Assembly: GCA_937858705.1 (NCBI GenBank)
Contig: CALLZM010000006.1
Span: forward strand, 124,001 to 188,000
Direction: 5' to 3'
Origin: an uncultured Candidatus Saccharibacteria bacterium
GTDB taxonomy: Bacteria; Patescibacteriota; Saccharimonadia; Saccharimonadales; Saccharimonadaceae
Length of the DNA: 64,000 nt
Numbering within the stretch: the first letter of the stretch is position 1; every line of letters begins with the position of its first letter. The position numbers and the translations under genes are program-made. Below are positions 8,000 to 15,900 of this stretch, piece after piece. Below the pieces are notes generated by a model. It ran no database searches. It was not told where the DNA came from and was given only the letters and a program-made list of their open reading frames with translations.

Positions 8000-8551
8000 T
8001 TATCCTCGATAATCATCAGGCTCTTCATAATAATACGATTGCTCGACACCCTTCATGAAAACTTCACGGTCGTTTATTTTATCGGTTAAAGCGGTGCGGA
8101 GAAGCTCGCGAAGCTCTAATGTCTTTACATGACTGCGGATCATGGCCTCAAAATAGTCATTCTTTGATACTTGCGACCAATCGACACATCTACCAAGACG
8201 CTTTTTGAGTATCAAATCAAGCCAGATACGCGTACTACGACCATTTCCCTCCATAAACGGGTGGGCAATATTCATCTCGGCGTACTTATCGATAATCTCT
8301 TCGAAGGTGTCCTCGGGCATTTTTTCAATCTCAGCCAAAGCATTCTTAAGATACAGCGCGTTTGCGAAGCGAAAGCCGTCTTTGCTTATATTCAGTTCGC
8401 GGATTTTACCCGCAAAATCATAAAGCCCACCAAATAAATATTCATGAATTTGCTGCAAACCCTTTGTTGTGCCAACTTCAAACGAAGACAATATTTCGCT
8501 CTCAAACAGCTTTAACGCTCGTTTTTTGCTAGTTTCATCAATATCTTGCAT
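8000..8551 (-). CDS. Fic-family AMP-transferase, class III (C-terminal autoinhibitory helix)
   Basis: A 183-residue Fic protein. The catalytic loop [12 protein letters not shown] spans residues 97-108 and is intact (His97 as base, Glu101 for metal, Arg105/Arg108 for phosphates), and a beta-flap is seen as FRFANALYL. The C-terminus has the layout of the Neisseria NmFic type: [14 protein letters not shown] then S172-YYY-E176, the autoinhibitory (S/T)xxxE motif, but with Glu instead of the usual Gly/Asn after it. Fic enzymes transfer AMP to hydroxyl side chains of target proteins; class III proteins limit themselves. TGC-TATAAT (8558-8563) ends 6 nt before the ATG, so this is the leaderless first gene of a fic-endonuclease-methyltransferase transcript. 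Confidence 0.92.
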   Translation of the reverse strand: MQDIDETSKKRALKLFESEILSSFEVGTTKGLQQIHEYLFGGLYDFAGKIRELNISKDGFRFANALYLKNALAEIEKMPEDTFEEIIDKYAEMNIAHPFMEGNGRSTRIWLDLILKKRLGRCVDWSQVSKNDYFEAMIRSHVKTLELRELLRTALTDKINDREVFMKGVEQSYYYEEPDDYRG

Positions 8552-8654
8552 ATACTTATTATAGCATAAGATTCCATAGTTTTTTGGCTATTTGCAGGGG
8601 TATTCCATGTATTTTCTTGCCTGATAGACTCTAGAAAAAGTTCCCTATTCTATG

Positions 8655-8786
8655 TGGCGGAGAGGGAGGGATATCGCCAGCAAGCTGGCTCCTCCAGTCG
8701 CTCACGAAAAAATGTAAACACTTTTTCGTTTCACTCCCTACGCCGAACCCTCGGTATGTTTTGCTACGCAAAACCCGAGGGTTCGG
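8655..8786. repeat. Cluster of hairpins containing duplicated tRNA-Ser pieces
   Basis: This gene-free stretch holds a 17-bp exact copy (8655-8671) of the 3' end of the neighbouring tRNA-Ser(TGA) (8844-8860), a GCCAG/CTGGC hairpin (8676-8689), a CGAAAAA/TTTTTCG hairpin (8705-8728) and a large hairpin at 8743-8786 whose 12-bp outer stem (CCGAACCCTCGG) contains the T-arm sequence of the same tRNA and whose inner stem is GTTTTGC/GCAAAAC. It may be a decayed tRNA duplicate, an attachment-site remnant or a small non-coding element. Confidence 0.6.
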
Positions 8787-8804
8787 ATCCTTCATCTCGG
8801 AGGC

Positions 8805-8843
8805 AAAATAAAACCCCGACCTAAAAAGGTCAGGGTTTTATTT
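8805..8843 (-). terminator. Terminator of tRNA-Ser(TGA), possibly bidirectional
   Basis: AAAATAAAACCCCGACCT pairs with AGGTCAGGGTTTTATTT across an AAAA loop (one mismatch). The A/T flanks provide a U-run in either direction. It lies directly after the tRNA on the minus strand. Confidence 0.75.
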
Positions 8844-8931
<88 letters not shown>

Positions 8932-8985
8932 ATAAATCTTTGGTTATTGTAGCAAAAAACAGGTCAAAACGCAACGAGCAAGCCA

Positions 8986-9669
8986 TCATTGGGGCTGATA
9001 TGCCGTTGCCGCCACCCATACCGTCCTCGCGCCACCCTCTCGCAGTGCTTTCGCGGCATGTTCCAGGGTGGCGCCAGTCGTTACTACATCATCGACCAAG
9101 AGATATATCTTGTCACTCTCCAAGCCCTCTACCGCTTGGTACGATTTCGCTGCCTGTCGCAATCTATCCGCCCGCGAAGCTCCCTGTTGTACGAAATTTT
9201 CAAGACGCGTAAGAGTAGAGCGGTAGGGAAGCCCCCTCAGAAGCGCCAATTGCTCGGCAATTTTTGCCGCATGGTCGTACCCTCGCTCTCGAATATGCCG
9301 TCGAATCGTCGGCACAGCCGTCACTATGACCGTTTCGGGGAGGGCAGGCACTATTTCATGCAGCATGTGCGCCTGTATAGCGCATCCTTCTCGGCACGAT
9401 TCGTATTTGCTGACATTTATCAGCTGCTGCAGCGCATTGCTTCGTTCACCCAACGACCAGCATCGCTCGTAAGGCAAGTGGCATGCACTACAGCCAGCAG
9501 ATGGTCCAATTGGCTGCCGACAGCCAAAACATATCATTTGTGGTTCACTAATGATGTCATATTTACAACTATCACATAATACTGCGCCAATTACGCCACA
9601 AGAGCAACAGTAGTGAGGCAAAATAGCCTCTGTTACCATTTTTAGTATTGTGTTTTTTACATTTACCAT
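8986..9669 (-). CDS. ComF-like phosphoribosyltransferase-fold protein
   Basis: A 227-residue protein with an N-terminal zinc-finger-like region of paired cysteines (CCSCGVIGAVLCDSCK, then CFGCRQ and CSACH) and a C-terminal phosphoribosyltransferase domain whose PRPP loop reads YLLVDDVVTTGATLEHA. RERGYDHAAKIAEQLA is the conserved ComF motif. ComF is required for DNA uptake in naturally competent bacteria, probably on the cytoplasmic side of the channel; in many genomes its role is unknown. I use the ATG at 9669 because TATAAT (9683-9688) lies 13 nt before it and the upstream frame has no family similarity. It is divergent from hsp20 with overlapping promoters. Confidence 0.88.
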   Translation of the reverse strand: MVNVKNTILKMVTEAILPHYCCSCGVIGAVLCDSCKYDIISEPQMICFGCRQPIGPSAGCSACHLPYERCWSLGERSNALQQLINVSKYESCREGCAIQAHMLHEIVPALPETVIVTAVPTIRRHIRERGYDHAAKIAEQLALLRGLPYRSTLTRLENFVQQGASRADRLRQAAKSYQAVEGLESDKIYLLVDDVVTTGATLEHAAKALREGGARTVWVAATAYQPQ

Positions 9670-9751
9670 ACCCTTTAGCTTGATTATACTGCAAATGCTC
9701 GGTATAATTACACTATAGAAAAATTTGAGCCAAGAGAAAGTGGAGGATATC

Positions 9752-10234
9752 ATGGCCCGCAAGCAAAACGACGACTTGCTCATCGAGGACGAACTCGCAG
9801 CAGCATTTCTAGACAACGACCCGATTGAAACAACAACTGTTGCACCAGTAGCAGCTGCACCGCAAGATGATTCAGCACAAGACTGGAATGATGGAGATGA
9901 TGATTTTCCAGGTCAGCTCGCTGTCGATGTATACGAAACACAGGAACAACTGGTTATCAAAGCTCGCACTGCTGGTGTGAATAAAGAAGACCTTGATGTC
10001 AGTATCTCAGACGGTATCTTGACTATCAGCGGCACTCTCAGCAGTGGCGATGATGAAGGCGTGATACACTGGCATATCCAAGAATGCTACTGGGGCGAAT
10101 TCCGCCGCACTGTTGCGTTGCCAGTTGCCGTGAAAGAAGATGAAGTGAAGGCCGTTCTGAAAGAAGGCGTTTTGACTATCAGCTTCAATAAGGTAGAGCA
10201 AGAAACTGTTCGAGTGATCAATATCGAAGGCTAG
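9752..10234 (+). CDS. Small heat shock protein, Hsp20/alpha-crystallin family
   Basis: A 160-residue protein with an acidic N-terminal arm (DDLLIEDELAAAFLD) and an alpha-crystallin domain from about residue 55: LAVDVYETQEQLVIKARTAG, VSISDGILTISG, CYWGEFRRTVALP and KAVLKEGVLTISF with the GVLTI strand typical of the family. It acts as an ATP-independent holdase chaperone in the cytoplasm. The start is the ATG at 9752, five bases after a GGAGG site (9742-9746), rather than the TTG at 9725. The C-terminal IxI motif may be VINIEG. It is monocistronic with its own terminator. Confidence 0.93.
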   Translation: MARKQNDDLLIEDELAAAFLDNDPIETTTVAPVAAAPQDDSAQDWNDGDDDFPGQLAVDVYETQEQLVIKARTAGVNKEDLDVSISDGILTISGTLSSGDDEGVIHWHIQECYWGEFRRTVALPVAVKEDEVKAVLKEGVLTISFNKVEQETVRVINIEG

Positions 10235-10256
10235 AACAAGCAGCCTCTCTAACACT

Positions 10257-10283
10257 ATCCCCCTCGCATGAGGGGGATTTAGA
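10257..10283 (+). terminator. Terminator of hsp20
   Basis: A perfect 9-bp stem ATCCCCCTC/GAGGGGGAT with a GCAT loop, followed by TTTAGATT. Confidence 0.8.
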
Positions 10284-10326
10284 TTGCGTAAAAATTCCCA
10301 CATCTCCTAGGCGTATAGAAATAAAA

Positions 10327-10355
10327 AAATAAGCCCCGCCTAGCAGAGCTTATTT
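10327..10355 (-). terminator. Terminator of the minus-strand pilin cluster
   Basis: Stem AAATAAGC (10327-10334) with GCTTATTT (10348-10355), followed on the minus strand by a T-run, directly downstream of the last pilin-like gene. Confidence 0.65.
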
Positions 10356-10381
10356 TGAGTTTTTTACAGCAGCTTAGGTAG

Positions 10382-10801
10382 TTACTCGACCCCTCCTACC
10401 AAATTACCAATAACAAAGTTGACTGCCGCGTAGGCCAAGATGGCGACGATGATACCGATAATGGCATACAAAATAGTGTTTTTAGCAGCCGTAACCGCGT
10501 TTTGGTCACCACCAGATACGGTATAGCGAATACCACCGAGGATTAACATAATGACCGAAATAGCACCGATGATGAAGAGCAATACATTCGTGATAGTAGT
10601 AAATACACCGCCGACACCAAATAGCTTAGCTCTTTGATCAGCACCTTTCGCACAATTAGCACCATTGCTCAATGATACGGTGTCATCAGCACACTCTGTT
10701 GCGTCCGCCGCATAGGCTGGCTGGGCAAAGGCTCCAAACGCGACCGTAAGGGCGAGCGTGGCTACCATGACACCGAAGCTATTTTTTATTGTTGTTAGCA
10801 T
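10382..10801 (-). CDS. T4SS pilin-like protein (VirB2/TrbC-type)
   Basis: A 139-residue protein with a cleavable signal peptide (about residues 1-31, ending AQPAYA-AD), a short cysteine-containing mature N-terminus (ATECADD...NGANCAKG) and two hydrophobic helices, NVLLFIIGAISVIMLILGG and ILYAIIGIIVAILAYAAVNF. A close paralogue of the orphan pilin at 5684 (same GADQ...LFGVGG block). Expected to be inserted in the membrane and polymerised into a T4SS pilus or surface fibre. An AAAGGAA site precedes the ATG. It is separated from the next pilin gene by 105 bp and may have its own promoter. Which paralogue is the major subunit cannot be told. Confidence 0.8.
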   Translation of the reverse strand: MLTTIKNSFGVMVATLALTVAFGAFAQPAYAADATECADDTVSLSNGANCAKGADQRAKLFGVGGVFTTITNVLLFIIGAISVIMLILGGIRYTVSGGDQNAVTAAKNTILYAIIGIIVAILAYAAVNFVIGNLVGGVE

Positions 10802-10906
10802 AGAATATATTCCTTTCTGGCTAAAAATATGACTTAATTTGTATTATATAAGATATGTCGCTAAAATTCTAGGGGTTTTATGGGCGAGATTCTTTTTCGC
10901 GTCGAG

Positions 10907-11338
10907 TTATCCAACCAATTTCGTTATGACAAAGTTCACAATCGCATACGCCAATATGGCCACAACGAGCCCTATAACAGCGTAGAGAATGGTGTCTTTG
11001 GCGGATTTTACATGAGCGGCTTCGCCATTGGAGGTAACATAGCGGATACCACCGATGACGATCATGAGGACGGCGACAGCACCGAGAACCATCAGAATAA
11101 TGTTGATAATATTCCTAATCAAACCCATGAGATCGGTCTGCGTCCCAGAACCAGCAGTTTTGCCAGCACCCACGCTCATACATGCCGCAGCATTACCATT
11201 ATCGCAGTCCTTCTGACATGCCGTAGCATCACCCCCTGCACACGAAGCAGCAGCACTCACTGGTGTCGGCATAACAGCAAATGTAAGTCCAGATACCAAG
11301 CCCATGCTTACGAGTAATTGTGTCATTTTTTTCATCAT
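10907..11338 (-). CDS. T4SS pilin-like protein (VirB2/TrbC-type)
   Basis: A 143-residue protein with a signal peptide ending VSA-AA near residue 30, a variable mature head with five cysteines (SCAGGDATACQKDCDNGNAA and a further Cys), and a two-helix C-terminal half. The DNA for that half (10929-11079) is 149 of 151 bases identical to the next gene (11380-11530), although the heads are unrelated. This pattern points to recent duplication or gene conversion of the membrane part with diversification of the exposed part. The ribosome-binding site is GGAGAAG just before the ATG. It is part of a tight minus-strand run of pilin genes. Confidence 0.8.
   Translation of the reverse strand: MMKKMTQLLVSMGLVSGLTFAVMPTPVSAAASCAGGDATACQKDCDNGNAAACMSVGAGKTAGSGTQTDLMGLIRNIINIILMVLGAVAVLMIVIGGIRYVTSNGEAAHVKSAKDTILYAVIGLVVAILAYAIVNFVITKLVG
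10929..11079 (-). repeat. 151-bp near-identical block shared by two pilin genes (copy 1)
   Basis: Aligns with 11380-11530 with only two differences (C/T and G/A at one Ala/Leu region), 451 bp apart. It covers the two membrane helices of the encoded pilins. Confidence 0.9.
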
Positions 11339-11360
11339 TTTTCTTCTCCGTTGCTCTTTC

Positions 11361-11732
11361 TTACATTAAACTTGTCATTACAAAGTTCACAATCGCATAC
11401 GCCAATATGGCCACAATAAGCCCTATAACAGCGTAGAGAATGGTGTCTTTGGCGGATTTTACATGAGCGGCTTCGCCATTGGAGGTAACATAGCGGATAC
11501 CACCGATGACGATCATGAGGACGGCGACAGACCCTAGGATAATAAGGATGGTGTTGATGACTGATTTGATCATCGAGTTTGCATCATCGCTGTCTTTAGC
11601 CTTACAGACGGAGGTATTTTTATTGGTGTTCGAATCACATTCCTTAAACACATTGATAGCACCTACGGGAGCCGCCGACAGCACAAAAACTGCCAGAAGC
11701 GAGGTGAGAGCAAGGGTAATTTTCTGTATCAT
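11361..11732 (-). CDS. T4SS pilin-like protein (VirB2/TrbC-type)
   Basis: A 123-residue protein with a signal peptide (residues about 1-25, ending VGA), a short hydrophilic head with two Cys (FKECDSNTNKNTSVCKAKDS) and the helix pair IILGSVAVLMIVIGGIRYV / ILYAVIGLIVAILAYAIVNF. The membrane half is nearly identical in DNA to the gene at 10907. AAGGAAG precedes the ATG with good spacing. The gap to the gene at 10907 is 22 bp, so they are co-transcribed. Expected to be a pilus subunit or a minor pilin with a different exposed face. Confidence 0.8.
   Translation of the reverse strand: MIQKITLALTSLLAVFVLSAAPVGAINVFKECDSNTNKNTSVCKAKDSDDANSMIKSVINTILIILGSVAVLMIVIGGIRYVTSNGEAAHVKSAKDTILYAVIGLIVAILAYAIVNFVMTSLM
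11380..11530 (-). repeat. 151-bp near-identical block shared by two pilin genes (copy 2)
   Basis: Partner of 10929-11079, 149/151 identical. Confidence 0.9.
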
Positions 11733-11742
11733 ACAACTTCCT

Positions 11743-12033
11743 TTATTTTACACTAAATAGTACAAACTGCGTTAAAGTGAAGGCCGCCGCTATAACAATG
11801 AGGCCTACCACTGCATATAATATAGCATCTTTCGCTTGCTTTATCTTATTAGCTTCACCCTGAGACAAAACATACAACACTCCAGCAATGACAATGACCA
11901 ATATCGCCACAATACCTGCCCACACATAGACTTGGTTCAAAATACTCTGGATGGTATTTTGGTCGGCTTTCACTTTGGGTATACCCACCTCATCTGGGGT
12001 AAGCTTCGCTACTGCATAATACAACCAATACAT
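11743..12033 (-). CDS. Short pilin-like two-helix membrane protein
   Basis: A 96-residue protein with the same helix-loop-helix plan as its neighbours: VWAGIVAILVIVIAGVLYVL, loop SQGEANKIKQAKD, ILYAVVGLIVIAAAFTLTQF. It lacks an obvious signal peptide; the N-terminus MYWLYYAVAKL is only weakly hydrophobic. The loop pattern (xGxxxxxxxAKxxILYAVxGLIV) makes it a clear member of the family. It starts one base after the stop of the upstream gene and ends 10 bp before the next, so translation is probably coupled. It may be a minor or assembly subunit. Confidence 0.75.
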   Translation of the reverse strand: MYWLYYAVAKLTPDEVGIPKVKADQNTIQSILNQVYVWAGIVAILVIVIAGVLYVLSQGEANKIKQAKDAILYAVVGLIVIAAAFTLTQFVLFSVK

Positions 12034-12034
12034 C

Positions 12035-12502
12035 TTAGAGCGCTCCCGCTACAATATTGACAATTGCTACCGAAAAGAGGGAAATCACCAAGCCAATAAC
12101 CGCGTGTAAGATAGTATTTTTAGCAGCGGTCATTTTGTTTGGATCGCCAGCACTCAACAAATATTTATAGCCGCCAATGATGAGGAACACCGTCGCTGCA
12201 TAGCCAACAAGCTGCAAGATGATATTGGTAATATTGATAACTATCCTCGTTACCAGCGTTCGCATATCTTTTACCACTATCTGGCACTCGCCACCGACTT
12301 TACCAGAAAGGCCATTATACCAGGCGGGCAGGGTAAGAAAAGTACTGTCACAGTCTGCTTTTTTGGTGCCGCCATCGATTGATATATTTTTTTCATTGTC
12401 TTCTTGTTTTCGCGCAGACGCAGCACCACTGGTCGCACTATCTGTCACAGCTAGGCTGACCGATAGCGCAATCGCCACCAAAAAGAGTTTGATGTATTTC
12501 AT
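12035..12502 (-). CDS. T4SS pilin-like protein with longer cysteine-containing ectodomain
   Basis: A 155-residue protein (from the ATG at 12502; an in-frame GTG lies one codon upstream). Signal peptide about residues 1-28; a mature head of about 65 residues with two Cys (KADCDSTFLTLPAWYNG and GECQIV); then two helices, IILQLVGYAATVFLIIGGYKYLL and AVIGLVISLFSVAIVNIV, with the family loop SAGDPNKMTAAKNTIL. The start codon overlaps the upstream stop by one base (TGATG), which indicates coupling. A pilin or pilin-like component of the T4SS; role relative to its paralogues unknown. Confidence 0.78.
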   Translation of the reverse strand: MKYIKLFLVAIALSVSLAVTDSATSGAASARKQEDNEKNISIDGGTKKADCDSTFLTLPAWYNGLSGKVGGECQIVVKDMRTLVTRIVINITNIILQLVGYAATVFLIIGGYKYLLSAGDPNKMTAAKNTILHAVIGLVISLFSVAIVNIVAGAL

Positions 12503-12882
12503 CACTTAAATATTCCTCCCGGCACTAGCCATTGCAACAGCGCCCACATCATGGCATATATCACAAGGGCGATGACAACATTGCGAATCATTTCGATGGC
12601 TTTTTTGGTCTGCTCGGCATTGCCGCCAGCTGTCGTATACATAAATGACGCGAAAGCTATCATAGCCACCGCCACAACACCGATAGCCACCGTGAGTATG
12701 TTTATGGCATAAATCAGCAACAGCCAGGTACCAGACTTTTCCAAGTCTTTCTCGTTCGCCGCTTTACAGATACTGTCCGGTAAAACAGAGCACTCTAGGG
12801 CACGGGCCGAACTACTCGGAATGACCGCCGCCAAGCCCAACATGGCCATGATACCCAGCACTAGTGTTTGTTTCTTTATCAT
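12502..12882 (-). CDS. T4SS pilin-like protein, first gene of the minus-strand cluster
   Basis: A 126-residue protein with a signal peptide (residues about 4-28, ending ARA), two Cys in a short head (LECSVLPDSICKAANEKD) and two helices (TVAIGVVAVAMIAFASFMYT and VIALVIYAMMWALLQWLVPG) around TAGGNAEQTKKAIEM. The ATG at 12882 is preferred to an upstream frame start because the preceding residues have no signal-like character and an AGG lies just before it. It is divergent from the VirB6-like gene at 12991; the 108 bp between must hold both promoters. Confidence 0.75.
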   Translation of the reverse strand: MIKKQTLVLGIMAMLGLAAVIPSSSARALECSVLPDSICKAANEKDLEKSGTWLLLIYAINILTVAIGVVAVAMIAFASFMYTTAGGNAEQTKKAIEMIRNVVIALVIYAMMWALLQWLVPGGIFK

Positions 12883-12953
12883 CCTATATTCCAGAATAAA
12901 CCACTCGCCAATAACATGCAATAGCATAAACGAATAAAAAGTAGTAAAATATA

Positions 12954-12982
12954 TTGACTTTTTTCACAGAAAATGCTATACT
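12954..12982 (+). promoter_or_regulatory. Consensus leaderless promoter of the VirB6-like gene
   Basis: TTGACT (12954-12959), 17-bp spacer, TATACT (12977-12982); the ATG at 12991 follows 8 nt later, so transcription should begin at or within a few bases of the start codon. No Shine-Dalgarno site is present. Confidence 0.8.
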
Positions 12983-12990
12983 GAAAGAGT

Positions 12991-15900
12991 ATGTGGGTAA
13001 CGAAAACGATATCTGCGTCGAGGGTAGCCTTTCGGCGTTTTATTTCTGTGCTTGCCATCGTCTTTTTGATGGTTACTTTCGCTACCATTCTTCAGTCTTC
13101 TACTGCCTACGCAGCCGATGCGTCGTGGGAAGGGCAGAGCCTGCAATATGAGGGAAATACCTTTTCCAAGATAGAAAATACCGGGCTACCAGCGGCCGAT
13201 GTAAGTGGCAACACGCCATTTGCGTGGATCGACCAACGGGCAACACCAAATGAGGCACACATCATCTTCGTACCCGGAACAGGTGATGAGCCTTTCACTG
13301 CTACCTCTGGAACACTGAAAGTATTCACCCATGCGCCACCTTCAACATTTACCGCCACTAGCGCTAGTCCCACCACTGTTACCATCGTCCGAAGCCTAAC
13401 AAACGAAAGCCCTACCGATGCACCTAGTTGTAGCGGAAGCTTTTCCAGCCTCGCCTGGATATTGTGTCCGGTCTCCAATGGTATCGCCGAATTCGTCGAT
13501 ATGGTGTATAGCCTCATTCGCGACTTTCTCGAGGTAAACAACCTCTCCATGAGCACCTCGCAAGACAACGCCATGCATTCTATCTGGTCGCTCATGCGAA
13601 CCATCGCAAATGTCGTGTTCGTTATCGTCTTCCTGATAGTGATTTACTCGCAAATGACTGGTGGCGCAGGCGCTGGCGACAAATCCATACTGTCCAATTA
13701 CGCCGCCAAGCGCATACTACCAAAACTCATCATCGCTGTCATTTTAGTCAATGTGTCGTACATCATCTGCGCGCTGGCGATAGATATATCGAACATGCTG
13801 GGCCACTCCATCAAGGTCATTTTCGACAATATTCGCGACAATTATATCGTGCATATGTCCGGCCTCGATATCACCTGGGGTAATCTCACCACCTACATAC
13901 TATCTGGCGGTGTCGCCACTGGTGGTATTGTTGCGTATCTGAACTTGTCGGTTGCCACTGGCGGTGGTATAGGTGCGCTCGGCTACTTACTCCTCGGTGT
14001 ACTCATACCAGTCGCCATCTCGCTGATGGTGGCGTTTATCGTACTATTCGCCCGTCAAGCCCTCATTACCGTCATGGTACTGTTGGCGCCCCTCGCATTT
14101 GTTGCCATGGTGCTACCCAGCACCAACCAGCTCTATGTCAAATGGCAAAAATCGTTCATATCGCTGCTTGTCTTTTTCCCACTATTTGCGCTCCTCTTTG
14201 GCGGATCGCAGCTGGCGGGCTCTATCATCATGACCACTTCTGGCGGAAAAATCCACCTCCTTATCATGGGGTTGGCTGTGCAGATGGTACCACTATTTGT
14301 CACCCCATGGATGCTGAAGTTCAGCAACGGTCTGCTAGGAGATATCGCCAAGATGGTAAATAGCTCTTCGAGTGGCATCAAAAAAGCTGGCAAAAGTTGG
14401 GCGAAAGACCGTCAAGATTATCACAGCTCGCAAGCTCGTGCCCGCACGGCAGCTCGATTGCAAAAAGCCGAAGATGCGTATCAGGCCGGCCAACAAGGTA
14501 AAATGAAGACGGCATGGGATAGGCGAGTTGGACTTGGCAGGACAGCCTACAATCGCGACCAGGCCAAGCGAACCCGAGAATATCGCAGGAAAGATAGCGA
14601 GGAGTTGACACAAAATATAGCTAACTTGCGACAGCAGCGCGAAAATGCCGGTGAAGATGCGAGGAATAATCCACTACCGTTGGTGGGAAAACCACTACGA
14701 ACCGCTGGCGACTGGACAAATAAAAAACTCGGCGGCGATACGCCAGAAAAGCGACACGCCAGACATGAACTCACACACACCCTTCAAAAGAAAGCCGAAG
14801 GCTATAAAAACCTCGACCATGCCGAACACGAAGAACACTGGGAAAAATTCCTCAACAGCGGCTACAATGGTGCTGGTGCTACCGCTACCGAAAAGGAAGC
14901 GCACAAATACCGCGATATGCTCACCCGAGAAAGGCAAGCCAAGGGCGTGGGAGACCTATACAAAGAGAAGATGGCGGGTCAAGATGATGAAACACTACAA
15001 AGCTTCATTCACGGCAATAGTGGTCTCAAGAAAGTAATCAAAGACACCACCAAGCACAAGAAAACCGCCGAGACATACAAGAATATCGTCCAGAAAGAAG
15101 CCGATACTGCATGGGAAGAATTATCAGCAACCGACGATACCTATAAATCACTGCGACTTAGCGAAGCAGCAGCTACCGACTCGCACCGCCGAGCTACCGC
15201 CGAATGGAATAAAATCGTCGAAGATGTACGACTGAAGGGCTCGAGCTCTGTTCATACTATCGCAGCTCCAGGTACCGATGCATTGACACAGCTTCGCATG
15301 ACCGATGCAGCCAAGGTAGTACAAGCTCAGACAGAACTAGCCATCGTGAACGAAAAAGCCATAAGTGATCTAAAGGCTTCTCATGAAAGCAGGGCAGAGT
15401 CTCGATACATCACCAGTTCAGAAGGTCAATTCTTCAGCCGCACCGCTCAAGCCTACAAAGATGCGCTAGCGAGCGAACAAGCTAAAGAAACAGCGCTCGT
15501 CCAAGAATGGCGAACCAAGAAGGGTGCTGAAGATCTCGTGGGCGAAGAGGCCGCTATCGCCGAACGATTACGAGAAGCCGACATTGTCAAGCGAACTTAC
15601 GCAAGGCGAAATGAACAAGCTTCCGACATTACCAGCCAAGAATACGCCCAGCTTGTGAAGGACGATGCCATTATACCAGACGGCACAGAGACTATTGCCA
15701 CTGTAGCTGGGGGTATAGCCGGCCGTGCTGGTGTGAGCCAAGCAAAAGCCACCGCGCATCAGACAGTGGTAAGTGCTGCCAATAAAGCCATTGAAGCTGA
15801 GAAAACTCTCATGTCACAAGTCAAAGAACAGGAAATCCTTGGCGAAACAGTTGATGGTGAAAAAGGCCTTGGAAACCCTAATGTCCTCGATGAGCCAACA

